In this document: piece after piece, positions 52,696 through 60,053 of the stretch
Position numbering within the stretch: position 1 is the stretch's first letter
How the letters are laid out: each line of letters opens with the position of its first letter
Assembly: GCA_964574815.1 (NCBI GenBank)
Contig: CAZNPL010000006.1
Coordinates: forward strand, 124,001-188,000
From: CAZNPL01 sp964574815
Lineage (GTDB): Bacteria > Planctomycetota > Phycisphaerae > UBA1845
Length of the DNA: 64,000 nucleotides
Direction: 5' to 3'
Program-made: the position numbers and the translations under genes
The notes under the pieces: model-generated
Databases searched by the model: none
Told to the model about the DNA's origin: nothing
The model's input: the letters and a program-made list of their open reading frames with translations, nothing else

Positions 52696-53420
52696 GCGAA
52701 GCCGGCCACAGCGCAACCAAATGGGTCTATGAGGGCGTCTGGAGCATCCTCGCCGATTTCTTCCGTGTGCCGCGCGAGCCGCCCACACTGCCCGTCGCGC
52801 AAGACGAGTCCGTCCAGACATTCAGGCCCGCGCCGGGATTCCTTCGCTACATGAAGTTCTGGTTCTGGCTCGCCCTGATCCCGATCGACGTGGCCATACT
52901 TGGCGCCTGGATCGCCATCCTGATCGCCAAAACCTGGGTGGGAGTCATCCTCGCTCCCGTCGCGTTCATACTGGCCGTTCTCCCCGACGTCGTGGTCTAC
53001 GTCGGCATCCACCTCCGCTACGACACCACCTGGTACCTCATGAGCAACCGCAGCCTACGAATCCGCCGCGGCATCTGGCTCATCCAGGAAGTCACCATCA
53101 CGTTCGAAAACGTCCAGAACGTCAAAGTCCGCCAGGGACCCGTCCAACGCCACTTCGGCATCGCTAACGTCATCGTCGAGACGGCCGGCGCCGGCGGCGA
53201 CAGGGAACACAAGGGACTTCACGTGAGCAACGAGGGCATGATCGAGGGCATCGCGGACGCCGCTCGCGTGCGTCAGATCATCATGGCCCGCCTCGGCGAA
53301 TCGCGGTCGGCCGGCCTCGGCGATGAAGAAGATCGATCGAGCGCAGGACCACAGTGGTCGCTGCAACAAATCGCGGTCCTCCGCGAGATCCGAGATGAAC
53401 TCGCGGCGATCACCGCGTGA
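52692..53420 (+). CDS. Bacterial PH domain membrane protein (second of a pair)
   Basis: A 242-residue bPH_2 family protein with two membrane helices (FWFWLALIPIDVAILGAWIA; VGVILAPVAFILAVLPDVVV), a PH-like domain (SNRSLRIRRGIWLIQEVTIT, FENVQNVKVRQGPVQRHFGI) and a C-terminal helix LQQIAVLREIRDELAAI. The start is GTG 52692, overlapping the upstream partner by 4 bp. The pair presumably forms a membrane complex through the similar C-terminal helices; that is inference. A hairpin-repeat pair follows its stop codon. Confidence 0.82.
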   Translation: MSEAGHSATKWVYEGVWSILADFFRVPREPPTLPVAQDESVQTFRPAPGFLRYMKFWFWLALIPIDVAILGAWIAILIAKTWVGVILAPVAFILAVLPDVVVYVGIHLRYDTTWYLMSNRSLRIRRGIWLIQEVTITFENVQNVKVRQGPVQRHFGIANVIVETAGAGGDREHKGLHVSNEGMIEGIADAARVRQIIMARLGESRSAGLGDEEDRSSAGPQWSLQQIAVLREIRDELAAITA

Positions 53421-53426
53421 AGCAAG

Positions 53427-53494
53427 TTGCCACTGCTCTCGTTCAGTGCTTTCCTCAAACCACGAGGCGCCACTGCTCTTCAGCAGTGCTTTCG
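53427..53494. repeat. Tandem GCCACTGCTC hairpins between convergent genes
   Basis: Two near-identical units: GCCACTGCTC...CAGTGCTTTC at 53429-53453 and at 53469-53493. Each forms a hairpin followed by a short T-run. They lie between two convergent genes and could work as a bidirectional terminator. Confidence 0.65.
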
Positions 53495-53503
53495 ACTACT
53501 TAA

Positions 53504-54643
53504 CTACCGCACGGCGCGCGCTCCCGCCAAAATCATTCTCCGCAGCGTGGCCACGAACGGCCAAGCAACGTGCCGGCGATGATAGATCTGGCCCAAATGC
53601 GCTCGATCCGGAAGCAGCACGGAGCGCAAATAACCGCTCTGGAATCTCGCCCCCCTTGTGCACAAGACGTCCACCGCCGCGTGTGCAACCGGGTAATTCG
53701 CATCCCGCGGCGCCTGCAGCAAACACAAACGATCCCGCCAGTCGACGCGTTCGCGCCCCAGGGCGTCACGAATCCTGCTCGGCACCACCGGCCCCCAGAC
53801 TTGCTCGACCGAATCCAGTGCCACTCGAACCGGCAGAGCAAGCCGCCACGCCCGGCATCGATCCAGCACGCGGTACCAGCCGATCGATGCCCTGCCTCGA
53901 TCGATGAGACGCAGGATGTCATAGAGCCAGACGAGCCGCATTTCATCATGGCACGCAAGATGCGTCGCAAGATGGATCAACTGCATCTCGTCGCAGGGAA
54001 CATGGGCGACAGCCCCTTCGATCTCGACCTGGCGCGCGTTCTCCCAGAGGGCGTCCGCCGGCACCGTCTGAGCGTACCGAAGTGGACGAAAGGGCCGCAC
54101 GTGCAGATCGATCCGAACGGGATCCACATCGGGCGTTCGGTACTCCGTCGCATAGTAGTATCGCGGAAAGAAGTCGCTGCGCAGCAACTCCGGCCCCCGC
54201 CGGCACCCCATTGCCTCCAGAGCACCCCTCGCCCGGTCAAGCTGCGACTCGCGCACCATCATGTCCATGTCCGACATCGCCCGCAGGCCTTTGCTTTCGT
54301 AAACCGTTGCACAAAGAGCGCAGCCCTTGAGCAGCAGCACGTCGACGCCGCGGGCGTTCAGCGCAGCCGTCACCGTCGCCAGCGCCCCATCCATTCGCTC
54401 GCCGCCTTGGCGAATCCGATCGCGCTGTTGCTCCAGCACGCGCCGGCTGCTGGCGGGAATCACCCACCCCTGCCGTTCCACCGCCTGCAACACGACGCCC
54501 GAGACCCAATGCCGGCAGGCCGCCCGTGTCAACGCCGGCCAAGCCGCCCCCGCCCCCGCCAACGTCCCGTAATCCCGGTGCGCGCAGCGCAGCATCCGCG
54601 CCAACCTCATTTGCGTCTCGCCGAATGCAATCCTCCGATGCAT
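53504..54643 (-). CDS. Nucleotidyltransferase family protein (NTP_transf_5-like)
   Basis: A 379-residue protein of the uncharacterised nucleotidyltransferase family often found with HprK-like kinases in peptide or polysaccharide clusters. The catalytic pattern is VDVLLLKGCALCATVYESKG followed by RAMSDMDMMVRESQLDRARG, the (G-S)-D-x-D nucleotidyltransferase signature being SDMDMM here. Later helices (DEMQLIHLATHLACHDEMRL) are typical of the family. The start is the ATG at 54643, although ATG 12 codons later is possible. It is downstream of the HprK-like gene, separated by composite repeats. Confidence 0.8.
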   Translation of the reverse strand: MHRRIAFGETQMRLARMLRCAHRDYGTLAGAGAAWPALTRAACRHWVSGVVLQAVERQGWVIPASSRRVLEQQRDRIRQGGERMDGALATVTAALNARGVDVLLLKGCALCATVYESKGLRAMSDMDMMVRESQLDRARGALEAMGCRRGPELLRSDFFPRYYYATEYRTPDVDPVRIDLHVRPFRPLRYAQTVPADALWENARQVEIEGAVAHVPCDEMQLIHLATHLACHDEMRLVWLYDILRLIDRGRASIGWYRVLDRCRAWRLALPVRVALDSVEQVWGPVVPSRIRDALGRERVDWRDRLCLLQAPRDANYPVAHAAVDVLCTRGARFQSGYLRSVLLPDRAHLGQIYHRRHVAWPFVATLRRMILAGARAVR

Positions 54644-54681
54644 GATCCGCCCGTTTCACCGCGTTGAGCCGCCATCAACGA

Positions 54682-54822
54682 GTGCCATGCCCAGGCTTGT
54701 GTGGGCCTGTCGCACAAGTCAACTCGTCGCGATCGCGAAACGATGCCCCATCCTTCGCGAAGCGAAGGGTGGGGGACTGACTTACTCGCCGCGCGTTCAA
54801 GTAGGGTGCATCTTGATGCACC
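54682..54822. repeat. Composite hairpin repeat (modules A, B, C), second copy
   Basis: Module A at 54682-54709 (GTGCCATGCCCAGGC...). Module B at 54746-54777, a CCCCATCCTTCGC / GCGAAGGGTGGGG hairpin ending GGGGGAC. Module C at 54805-54822, the palindrome GGTGCATCTTGATGCACC. The order matches the copy at 51084-51248. Confidence 0.75.
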
Positions 54823-54828
54823 TTCTCC

Positions 54829-55530
54829 CTAACTCGCCGCAAGTTGAGTGACCACCGTCTCCCGCCAGAGACCCCGTCGCTCTTGCACCATCGACGGCCC
54901 CCGACACCGCACGCGCCCCAACAGTCGCTCGACCAGATCGCACGACGCCTGAAGCTCGCCCATCGTCAACCGATAGCACTCGGCCCCCCGCGCGACCTCC
55001 GCCAGAATCGCCAGCGCGTCCGCGGAGTAACTCTTGAAATTGAAACACTGCCTCGCCAATTGAAACGCTGCTTGCCCCCGGCTGATCCGTTCCAGCTTCG
55101 GCTCCGAATCCGGCACATAGGTCGGAAACACGAACCACTGCACCGGTGCCGGCCGCGCGACAACGTCCGCCCGAACATCCAGCGGATTCAGAAAAGCCAC
55201 CCGGCCCTTGGGCGTCTTTCGATAGGGCGTCTTGCGACGAAGCGGCAGCCCAAGCCGATCGATGATGTCGAATCCCGCTTCCTTGATACACAACGCGCGA
55301 GGATAGGGGCACAGAACGCCCGCCTCAGGATCGATCAGCGCGAACTCATCGCACAAGTACGACCACCCCCGGGCCAGCAGCCCGGCCGTCAGCGTCGTCT
55401 TCCCGCTCCCCGGCTCACCGGGCAACACCAGCGCCACTCCACCCCGCTCCAGCGACGAAGCGTGCAACTGAAGATACTCATGCCGGCCATGAATGATCTG
55501 CCAGTTGATGTACCACTCCAGGTGGGGCAA
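54829..55530 (-). CDS. HPr kinase-related protein (HprK-like), catalytic part
   Basis: An intact 233-residue frame with the HprK-like P-loop fold. PHLEWYINWQIIHGRHEYLQ leads into the P-loop VLPGEPGSGKTTLTAGLLAR, then SYLCDEFALIDPEAG and PRALCIKEAGFDIIDRLG. Family members, usually near 300 residues, have an N-terminal domain that here lies upstream of an in-frame TAG (see 55531-55806). From TTG 55530 only the kinase part is made. Similar kinases occur in RiPP clusters, sometimes with nucleotidyltransferases like its neighbour, and phosphorylate peptides. No precursor peptide gene is seen here, so its substrate is unknown. Confidence 0.75.
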   Translation of the reverse strand: MPHLEWYINWQIIHGRHEYLQLHASSLERGGVALVLPGEPGSGKTTLTAGLLARGWSYLCDEFALIDPEAGVLCPYPRALCIKEAGFDIIDRLGLPLRRKTPYRKTPKGRVAFLNPLDVRADVVARPAPVQWFVFPTYVPDSEPKLERISRGQAAFQLARQCFNFKSYSADALAILAEVARGAECYRLTMGELQASCDLVERLLGRVRCRGPSMVQERRGLWRETVVTQLAAS

Positions 55531-55806
55531 AACTTCGAACCGCCGTGTAACCTCGAAGTCCGCAGCCCCTGGGCTTTTCAGCGTGTAAGGCCCGCTAAGC
55601 TACGGAAACGTCCGCCGCGCACAAATGGATACCTCGATGGCATCGTCGTTGTGATTTGCTTTAAGATAATGACGATACAGCGAGAGATACTCGCGCAACA
55701 GCGGCCCGCAAGCGCTTTCCAGTGCCACCGGGATCACGCCGATCGTGAATTCAAATCGCCGCCGCACGGCCAGACCACCCCAACACTGCCACTCGGCGCG
55801 AAACAA
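55531..55806 (-). pseudogene. HprK-like N-terminal domain cut off by in-frame TAG
   Basis: The same reading frame as the kinase continues upstream. It runs RRFEFTIGVIPVALESACGP ... YLKANHNDDAIEVSICARRT, then stop TAG at 55600-55602, then LSGPYTLKSPGAADFEVTRR into the kinase. The sequence on both sides reads as normal family N-terminal domain, so the TAG looks like a nonsense mutation, a sequencing error or a site of suppression. A TTG at 55806 could start the full-length version of about 325 residues. Confidence 0.5.
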
Positions 55807-56162
55807 AAGGGTGCCATGCCCACGCTCGCGTGGGCATGCCTGCCTCCGCGCGCATCACGGATCGCGAGCCACCACTTGACGCCTCAACTCACACAATATC
55901 GGACGAACGCGACGGCGACTTGTCATTCGCCGGCTGGAAAACGCCGGGTGCCGTCCCCACGCTTGCGGGGGCATGCGGGCGGGCAGCGGCCGACCCAAAG
56001 GCCACAGCACGCAACATTAGACTCGACAGCACGTTACGTGGAAGTCGAACGCGGCGCACGCCTCGCAGAGCGCAATCTCATGCTTCGACAGTGGTCTCCT
56101 GGAAGCCTGTCCTGTCGCGATCGAGACACGACGGGTAGCGATTGTGGGCCGTGAGGGTACCG
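55807..56162. repeat. Repeat-rich intergenic region
   Basis: 356 bp with two module A hairpins: GGGTGCCATGCCCACG ... CGTGGGCATG at 55809-55838 and GGGTGCCGTCCCCACGC ... GGGGGCATG at 55948-55976. No gene is supported here; the opposite-strand open frame through it is a shadow. Confidence 0.65.
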
Positions 56163-56933
56163 CTAAAGCCGCTCGACTTGCTTCAACACATCTTGCGGAT
56201 CCGGACGGTTCTGGACCTTGTCGGATAATCTGCGCCATACGATCCGGCCGGCCCGGTCGATCAGCACGTGCGCCGGGATCGCGATGTCCCCCGTCTGCCC
56301 GCCGTCCTCGTGCAGCAGTCCGTACGCCCGAACGACTTCCCGCTCGGTGTCGCAGAGAATCGCAAACGGCAGATCGTTCCCCTCGACCACCCGTCGCGAT
56401 TGCTGCGGCGTGTCCACCGCCACCGCCGCCACCCGGCCGCCCTTTTCCTTCAACGCATCGTTGACCGCCCCGAGCCCGCGGAGCTCCGCAATGCAAAACG
56501 GTCACCAGAAGCCGCGATAAAACACCAGCAGCACCGGGCCGTCCGCCAGTTCCTTGCTCAAAGTAAATTCATTGCCGAGATGGTCGCGCAACGTGAAATC
56601 CGGCGCCCGCTCCAGTTCCGCGAACGCCCCCGCCGACGGCAGACGCAGCAGCCAGAAGAACGAACCCGCAAACAGCACCAGCATCAACACGCTGAACAGC
56701 CCCGGCAGACGAACCCGCCACCGCCCGCCACGCAAGAACGCCAGCAAACCCAGCACCGCGCCCGGAATCATGAGCACGAACGCCGCCAGGCCCGTCGAAC
56801 GGAGAAATGCGTGATCGAGCAGGAAGAAGTAAACGCCAGGCCCGGCCACCGCCAGAATCATACCGATCCACGCGAACGCCATTTGGCCGCCTGGTTTTCT
56901 TGCTGCCCCCTGTTCGCCGACTGCCTCAGCCAC
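56163..56933 (-). CDS. Membrane-anchored thioredoxin/peroxiredoxin-like selenoprotein
   Basis: A predicted 256-residue protein read through an in-frame TGA (56502-56504). Residues 20-105 hold about three membrane helices (AFAWIGMILAVAGPGVYFFL; GLAAFVLMIPGAVLGLLAFL; LPGLFSVLMLVLFAGSFFWL). A redoxin domain follows: APDFTLRDHLGNEFTLSKEL, VLLVFYRGFW-Sec144-PFCIAEL. The frame stays open for 112 codons after the TGA, with good thioredoxin-fold sequence (VAAVAVDTPQQSRRVVEGND; IPAHVLIDRAGRIVWRRL). The usual motif is WCPFC, so the TGA falls on the first catalytic cysteine. GTG 56933 has GGGAGG five bases upstream. It is divergent from a second such gene. Function: probably thiol-dependent peroxide reduction or disulfide exchange outside the membrane. 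Confidence 0.85.
56476..56504 (-). promoter_or_regulatory. Candidate bacterial SECIS element (minus strand)
   Basis: Immediately 3' of the TGA, the minus strand can fold TTGCGG-AGCT-CCGCGG. This is six pairs including two G-U, with a loop whose second base is G, beginning 17 nt after the TGA. An outer TGACCG / CGGTCA stem can close the whole element. The distance and the loop G fit the loose bacterial SECIS rule. Confidence 0.5.
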
Positions 56934-57167
56934 GTTGCCTCCCTCTCGTATGTCCGCCGCTCGCTTAGGCACGCGTCCGAGCGAAGATACCAACCGATCG
57001 TCCACTGCGCGTCAACGGTAGCCACGTCATGGCGCCCCCCGCGCAGCCCTCACACTGTATCTGGCGGAAGGGACGCCGCGAGCCTATGATTCCCCGTGAA
57101 CTCCGCGGGCCGGAGACTTCCACAGGATTAAGAACAAGGCGGGCTTCAGCGACTGAAGGGGCGCAGC

Positions 57168-58106
57168 ATGATCAGCACGTTGATGATACTGTCCGTGACG
57201 GCAATCGGACCGGCGCCTGACGCCTCCGTCAAGGTGACGGCCACCCTCGACGCCGAGACCCTCGACACGGGAGACCAATACGACATCGTGGTCGACATCG
57301 ATTTCGGCGAGGGGCGCTCGGCGTCCGGCGCCGGGATTCCGGCCCCTATCCTCCAGATAGACGTGCCCGAATCGATCAAGCTGATCGGCGAGGAGATCAC
57401 CGGCCACCGGGCGCTGGCCAAGAACGAATTCCTCCAAGAACCATACGAGCGTCTGCTGAAAAAGCTGCCGGCGCGGATCCCGATTCAACTTGTAAAAACG
57501 CCCGAGGAAAACGACCGCGTCGGCCTGAACGTGATCGCCTACGTCGGAGACGACACCGCATCGAGTTTTTTTGTGCGGCGGCGGATCGATCTGCCCCTCG
57601 CGCCAAACGCCACCGCACCTGCGACCAACCCCAGCAAGTCGGACTGGGGCAAGAACAAAACGCTGCAGATCGGCGATAAGGCACAGGAGTTCAAGCTCCC
57701 CACCGCCGCCGGCAGCAAGGTGGCCTTGAAGGACTACCTCGGCGAAAAAAACGTCATCGTTACCACCTATCGGGCGTTCTGGTGACCGTTCTGCCTGGGG
57801 CAACTGGTCGAGTTGCAAAAGACGTATGATGAATTCGAGAAACGAGACACGATCGTCATCGCCGTCGCTCAGGAAGACAAGGAACTTGAATCCCACGGCC
57901 GGATTCTCAAGAAATTCAAGAACGAGCCGCCGTTTGAAATCGTGGCCGACCTGAACCGCGAGAAGACCAGCTCCTACGACCGCACCACTGCTTACCTGAT
58001 CGACAAAGACGGCGTCGTCCGGCAGGTCTTCCCAATGTTGATCCACGCGAGACCTTCGTGGCAGGCGATCCTTACCGAGGTAGACAGGATGCTCGAAAGC
58101 GAATGA
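57168..58106 (+). CDS. Exported thioredoxin-fold selenoprotein
   Basis: A predicted 312-residue protein read through TGA 57783-57785. The N-terminus MISTLMILSVTAIGPAPDA may be a weak signal peptide. Residues 20-150 form a beta-rich domain without recognised family (VKVTATLDAETLDTGDQYDI ... DDTASSFFVRRRIDLPLAP). Residues 165-312 form a redoxin domain: IGDKAQEFKLPTAAGSKVAL, NVIVTTYRAFW-Sec206-PFCLG, then VIAVAQEDKELESHGRILKK and TTAYLIDKDGVVRQVFPML. Both frames join seamlessly across the TGA, with 107 further residues. The TGA again replaces the first cysteine of WCPFC. ATG 57168 follows AAGGGG. It is divergent from the membrane-anchored homologue, 234 bp away. Confidence 0.88.
57783..57816 (+). 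promoter_or_regulatory. Candidate bacterial SECIS element (plus strand)
   Basis: A hairpin GCAACT (57800-57805) / AGTTGC (57811-57816) with the five-base loop GGTCG, which begins 21 nt after the TGA. Perfect six-pair stem, loop starting GGU as in the E. coli fdhF element, and spacing all fit a bacterial SECIS. Confidence 0.75.
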
Positions 58107-58149
58107 CCGGCGACCAGACCCGGCGAGAGCCTGTCCCCGAACCGTCGGT

Positions 58150-58190
58150 GCGTGCCACTGGCGGCTTGTGCGCCACGGCTTTCCCGCCTT
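58150..58190. repeat. CACTGGCGGC hairpin repeat copy
   Basis: GTGCCACTGGCGGC... GCCACGGC, a degenerate member of the dispersed hairpin family, in the gap between the selenoprotein gene and the convergent secreted dehydrogenase gene. Confidence 0.5.
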
Positions 58191-58221
58191 CATCTGGGTA
58201 TTGGGATAGGGTCTGACAGCG

Positions 58222-59781
58222 TTAGGAACCGCAGCACGGATCTTCGCCTCCGATGGCGTCAAGGACGGCGAAAACGTCCAGCAGATTGAGCACGCCGTTG
58301 GTCGAACACGGCTCGATGTCCAGATCGGCGAAGACGCAGGTCTCGAAAACCCCGGCAATGCCGTCCAGAACACAGAATACGTCCAGCAGATTGACGACGC
58401 CGTTGTGGTCGACGTCTCCATAATCGTTTGGCGTGTGCACGCAGCCGCCCGCGTCACAGGTGTCGTGCGTACAAACGTCCATGTCGTTGCAATTCACCGA
58501 ATCCGGTATGCCGTCGCCGTCGGCGTCCGCACTCGTCCCATCCAGAATGTCACACGCGTCCTGGACCCCGTTGTTGTTGCAGTCCATAGTCGGACCAACG
58601 GCCGAGACGACCCTGAACACCTCGCCGCCCAGATCACAGATGTACATCTCTCCATAGGCATCCTCGCCGAATGACGAGATCGAGTTGATCGACAACCCAC
58701 CCGATGGCTCCAGCGCGGAAGTGCGTTCCTGAAAGTCATTCACGGAAACGCCCCGAAAACTCCAGATCTGGTCACTGCAGAAGTCGGCGAAGAAGTAAGT
58801 CCCCCGCAGGTCCGGAATGCCGCAGCCCCGATACACCACGCCGCCGGTGACCGAGCAACGGAACGGATCGCCGCCGTGCGTGTACTCGTGAATCGGATCC
58901 GAGAAGGTCTGCGACTCGCAGCCGCTGTCGAACTGAAATTCCTGGGTCCCCTCCTTGCAGCGCCAACCCCAGTTCTCGCCGCCCGGACTGGCGGCCGGTT
59001 GAAAGTTGATCTCCTCGATCGAGCTCTGGCCGACGTCGGCGATGTACAGATCGCCCGTGACACGATCAATCGCACATCGCCACGGATTACGAAGCCCGTA
59101 CGACCAGATTTCGTCATCGCCGGTCACGCCGACAAACGGGTTATCGGGCGGAATCGCATAAGGCGAGCCGCTGTCCACGTCGATCCGCAGAATCTTCCCG
59201 AGCAGTTGGTTCGTGATGTCCTGGCCCCGGTTCCCGGGATCGCCGCCCGAGCCGCCATCCCCCGAAGCGATGTAGAGATACCCGTCCATCGGTCCAAAGC
59301 TGATCCATCCCGCGTTATGATTCGCAAACGGCTGCGAATACGACAAGATGATGAACTCGCTGCTGGGGTCGGCCACGTTGGACGTTGCCGGGTCGCCGAC
59401 AACCTGAAAGCGCGATATGCGCGTGTCGAAGTTCGAGGAGCCCGGCCTTGTGTAATTCACGTAGAAAAAGCCGTTCGACGCATAGTCGGGGTGAAATGCC
59501 AGCCCAAGCAGCCCCTTCTCATTATCGATGCCAATACGATCAGTGATGTCGAGAAAAACGCTGATCCCCGACGTCTCCAGGTCAAACGACTTGATACGCC
59601 CCGTCTGCTCAACGATGAAGACGCGATCGTAGTCGTCAGGCGCATGAGTTACAAACACGGGCGAATCCAGCCCTGACGCAACGAGCTCCGTAGCCAGCGG
59701 CGTGGCCGCGTTGGCGACTGGTCCGCCCGAGAGCATCACCAGAATCGCCCTCGCGCACTTGAGATTTCTTTTTGGATTCAT
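58222..59781 (-). CDS. Secreted PQQ-dependent sugar dehydrogenase-like protein with dockerin-like tail
   Basis: A 519-residue exported protein. A signal peptide (ARAILVMLSGGPVANA) precedes a six-bladed propeller of the glucose/sorbosone dehydrogenase (GSDH) family, residues about 30-390. Blade segments include GLDSPVFVTHAPDDYDRVFI, ILRIDVDSGSPYAIPPDNPF, YIASGDGGSGGDPGNRGQD and DEIWSYGLRNPWRCAIDRVT, typical of quinoprotein or related propellers. Two linkers rich in Cys and Asp follow (NNNGVQDACDILDGTSADAD). The last about 65 residues are a dockerin-like repeat pair (GVVNLLDVFCVLDGIAG ... GVLNLLDVFAVLDAIGGEDP). ATG 59781. Likely an oxidoreductase retained outside the cell. Confidence 0.88.
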   Translation of the reverse strand: MNPKRNLKCARAILVMLSGGPVANAATPLATELVASGLDSPVFVTHAPDDYDRVFIVEQTGRIKSFDLETSGISVFLDITDRIGIDNEKGLLGLAFHPDYASNGFFYVNYTRPGSSNFDTRISRFQVVGDPATSNVADPSSEFIILSYSQPFANHNAGWISFGPMDGYLYIASGDGGSGGDPGNRGQDITNQLLGKILRIDVDSGSPYAIPPDNPFVGVTGDDEIWSYGLRNPWRCAIDRVTGDLYIADVGQSSIEEINFQPAASPGGENWGWRCKEGTQEFQFDSGCESQTFSDPIHEYTHGGDPFRCSVTGGVVYRGCGIPDLRGTYFFADFCSDQIWSFRGVSVNDFQERTSALEPSGGLSINSISSFGEDAYGEMYICDLGGEVFRVVSAVGPTMDCNNNGVQDACDILDGTSADADGDGIPDSVNCNDMDVCTHDTCDAGGCVHTPNDYGDVDHNGVVNLLDVFCVLDGIAGVFETCVFADLDIEPCSTNGVLNLLDVFAVLDAIGGEDPCCGS

Positions 59782-60053
59782 GGAATCACCCCTCGCAAAC
59801 TTCCGTTCGGAAGAACTGTGCAGCGTGAACCGGAAATCGTGCTGTTAATCAATAATCAGGACGGAACGGGCGGCCCGATCCCGCTCGCCAGGCACCGAAT
59901 ACGCCAGCATACCCGCCCGGCCAAGCGGACTCAACTGCCGGGCTGTTTGGCATGAGCGACGCCGGGTGTGACACTTTGCCCGGGTGCTACTGGCGGCGTG
60001 CCCGCCAGTGCTTTAACGCCGTCAACGGGGTCTTGGTATTGGGGCTTATACTG
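59782..60053. repeat. Gap with CACTGGCGGC hairpin
   Basis: 272 bp. It contains GGGTGCTACTGGCGGC ... GCCGCC-like hairpin TACTGGCGGCGTGCCCGCCA near 59985-60017, another member of the family. No gene is seen. Confidence 0.5.

Noticed and set aside
54844..56154. 436-residue plus-strand open frame
   Set aside because: It is the shadow of the HprK-like gene and of repeat-bearing intergenic DNA; its sequence is Arg/Pro-rich without motifs.
56502..57785. TGA as a reassigned sense codon (for example Trp)
   Set aside because: Many other genes here end in TGA (nuoE, nuoI, rsbW neighbours), and the TGA positions align with a catalytic cysteine rather than a tryptophan.
56502..57785. Frameshift or pseudogene explanation for the two split redoxin genes
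   Set aside because: There is no shift: upstream and downstream parts are in one frame in both genes, with identical W-TGA-P-F-C context.
57084..58457. 457-residue minus-strand open frame across the plus-strand selenoprotein gene
   Set aside because: It is antisense to a gene with a clear redoxin domain, overlaps the end of the dehydrogenase-like gene, has no family-like content and a GC-driven composition.
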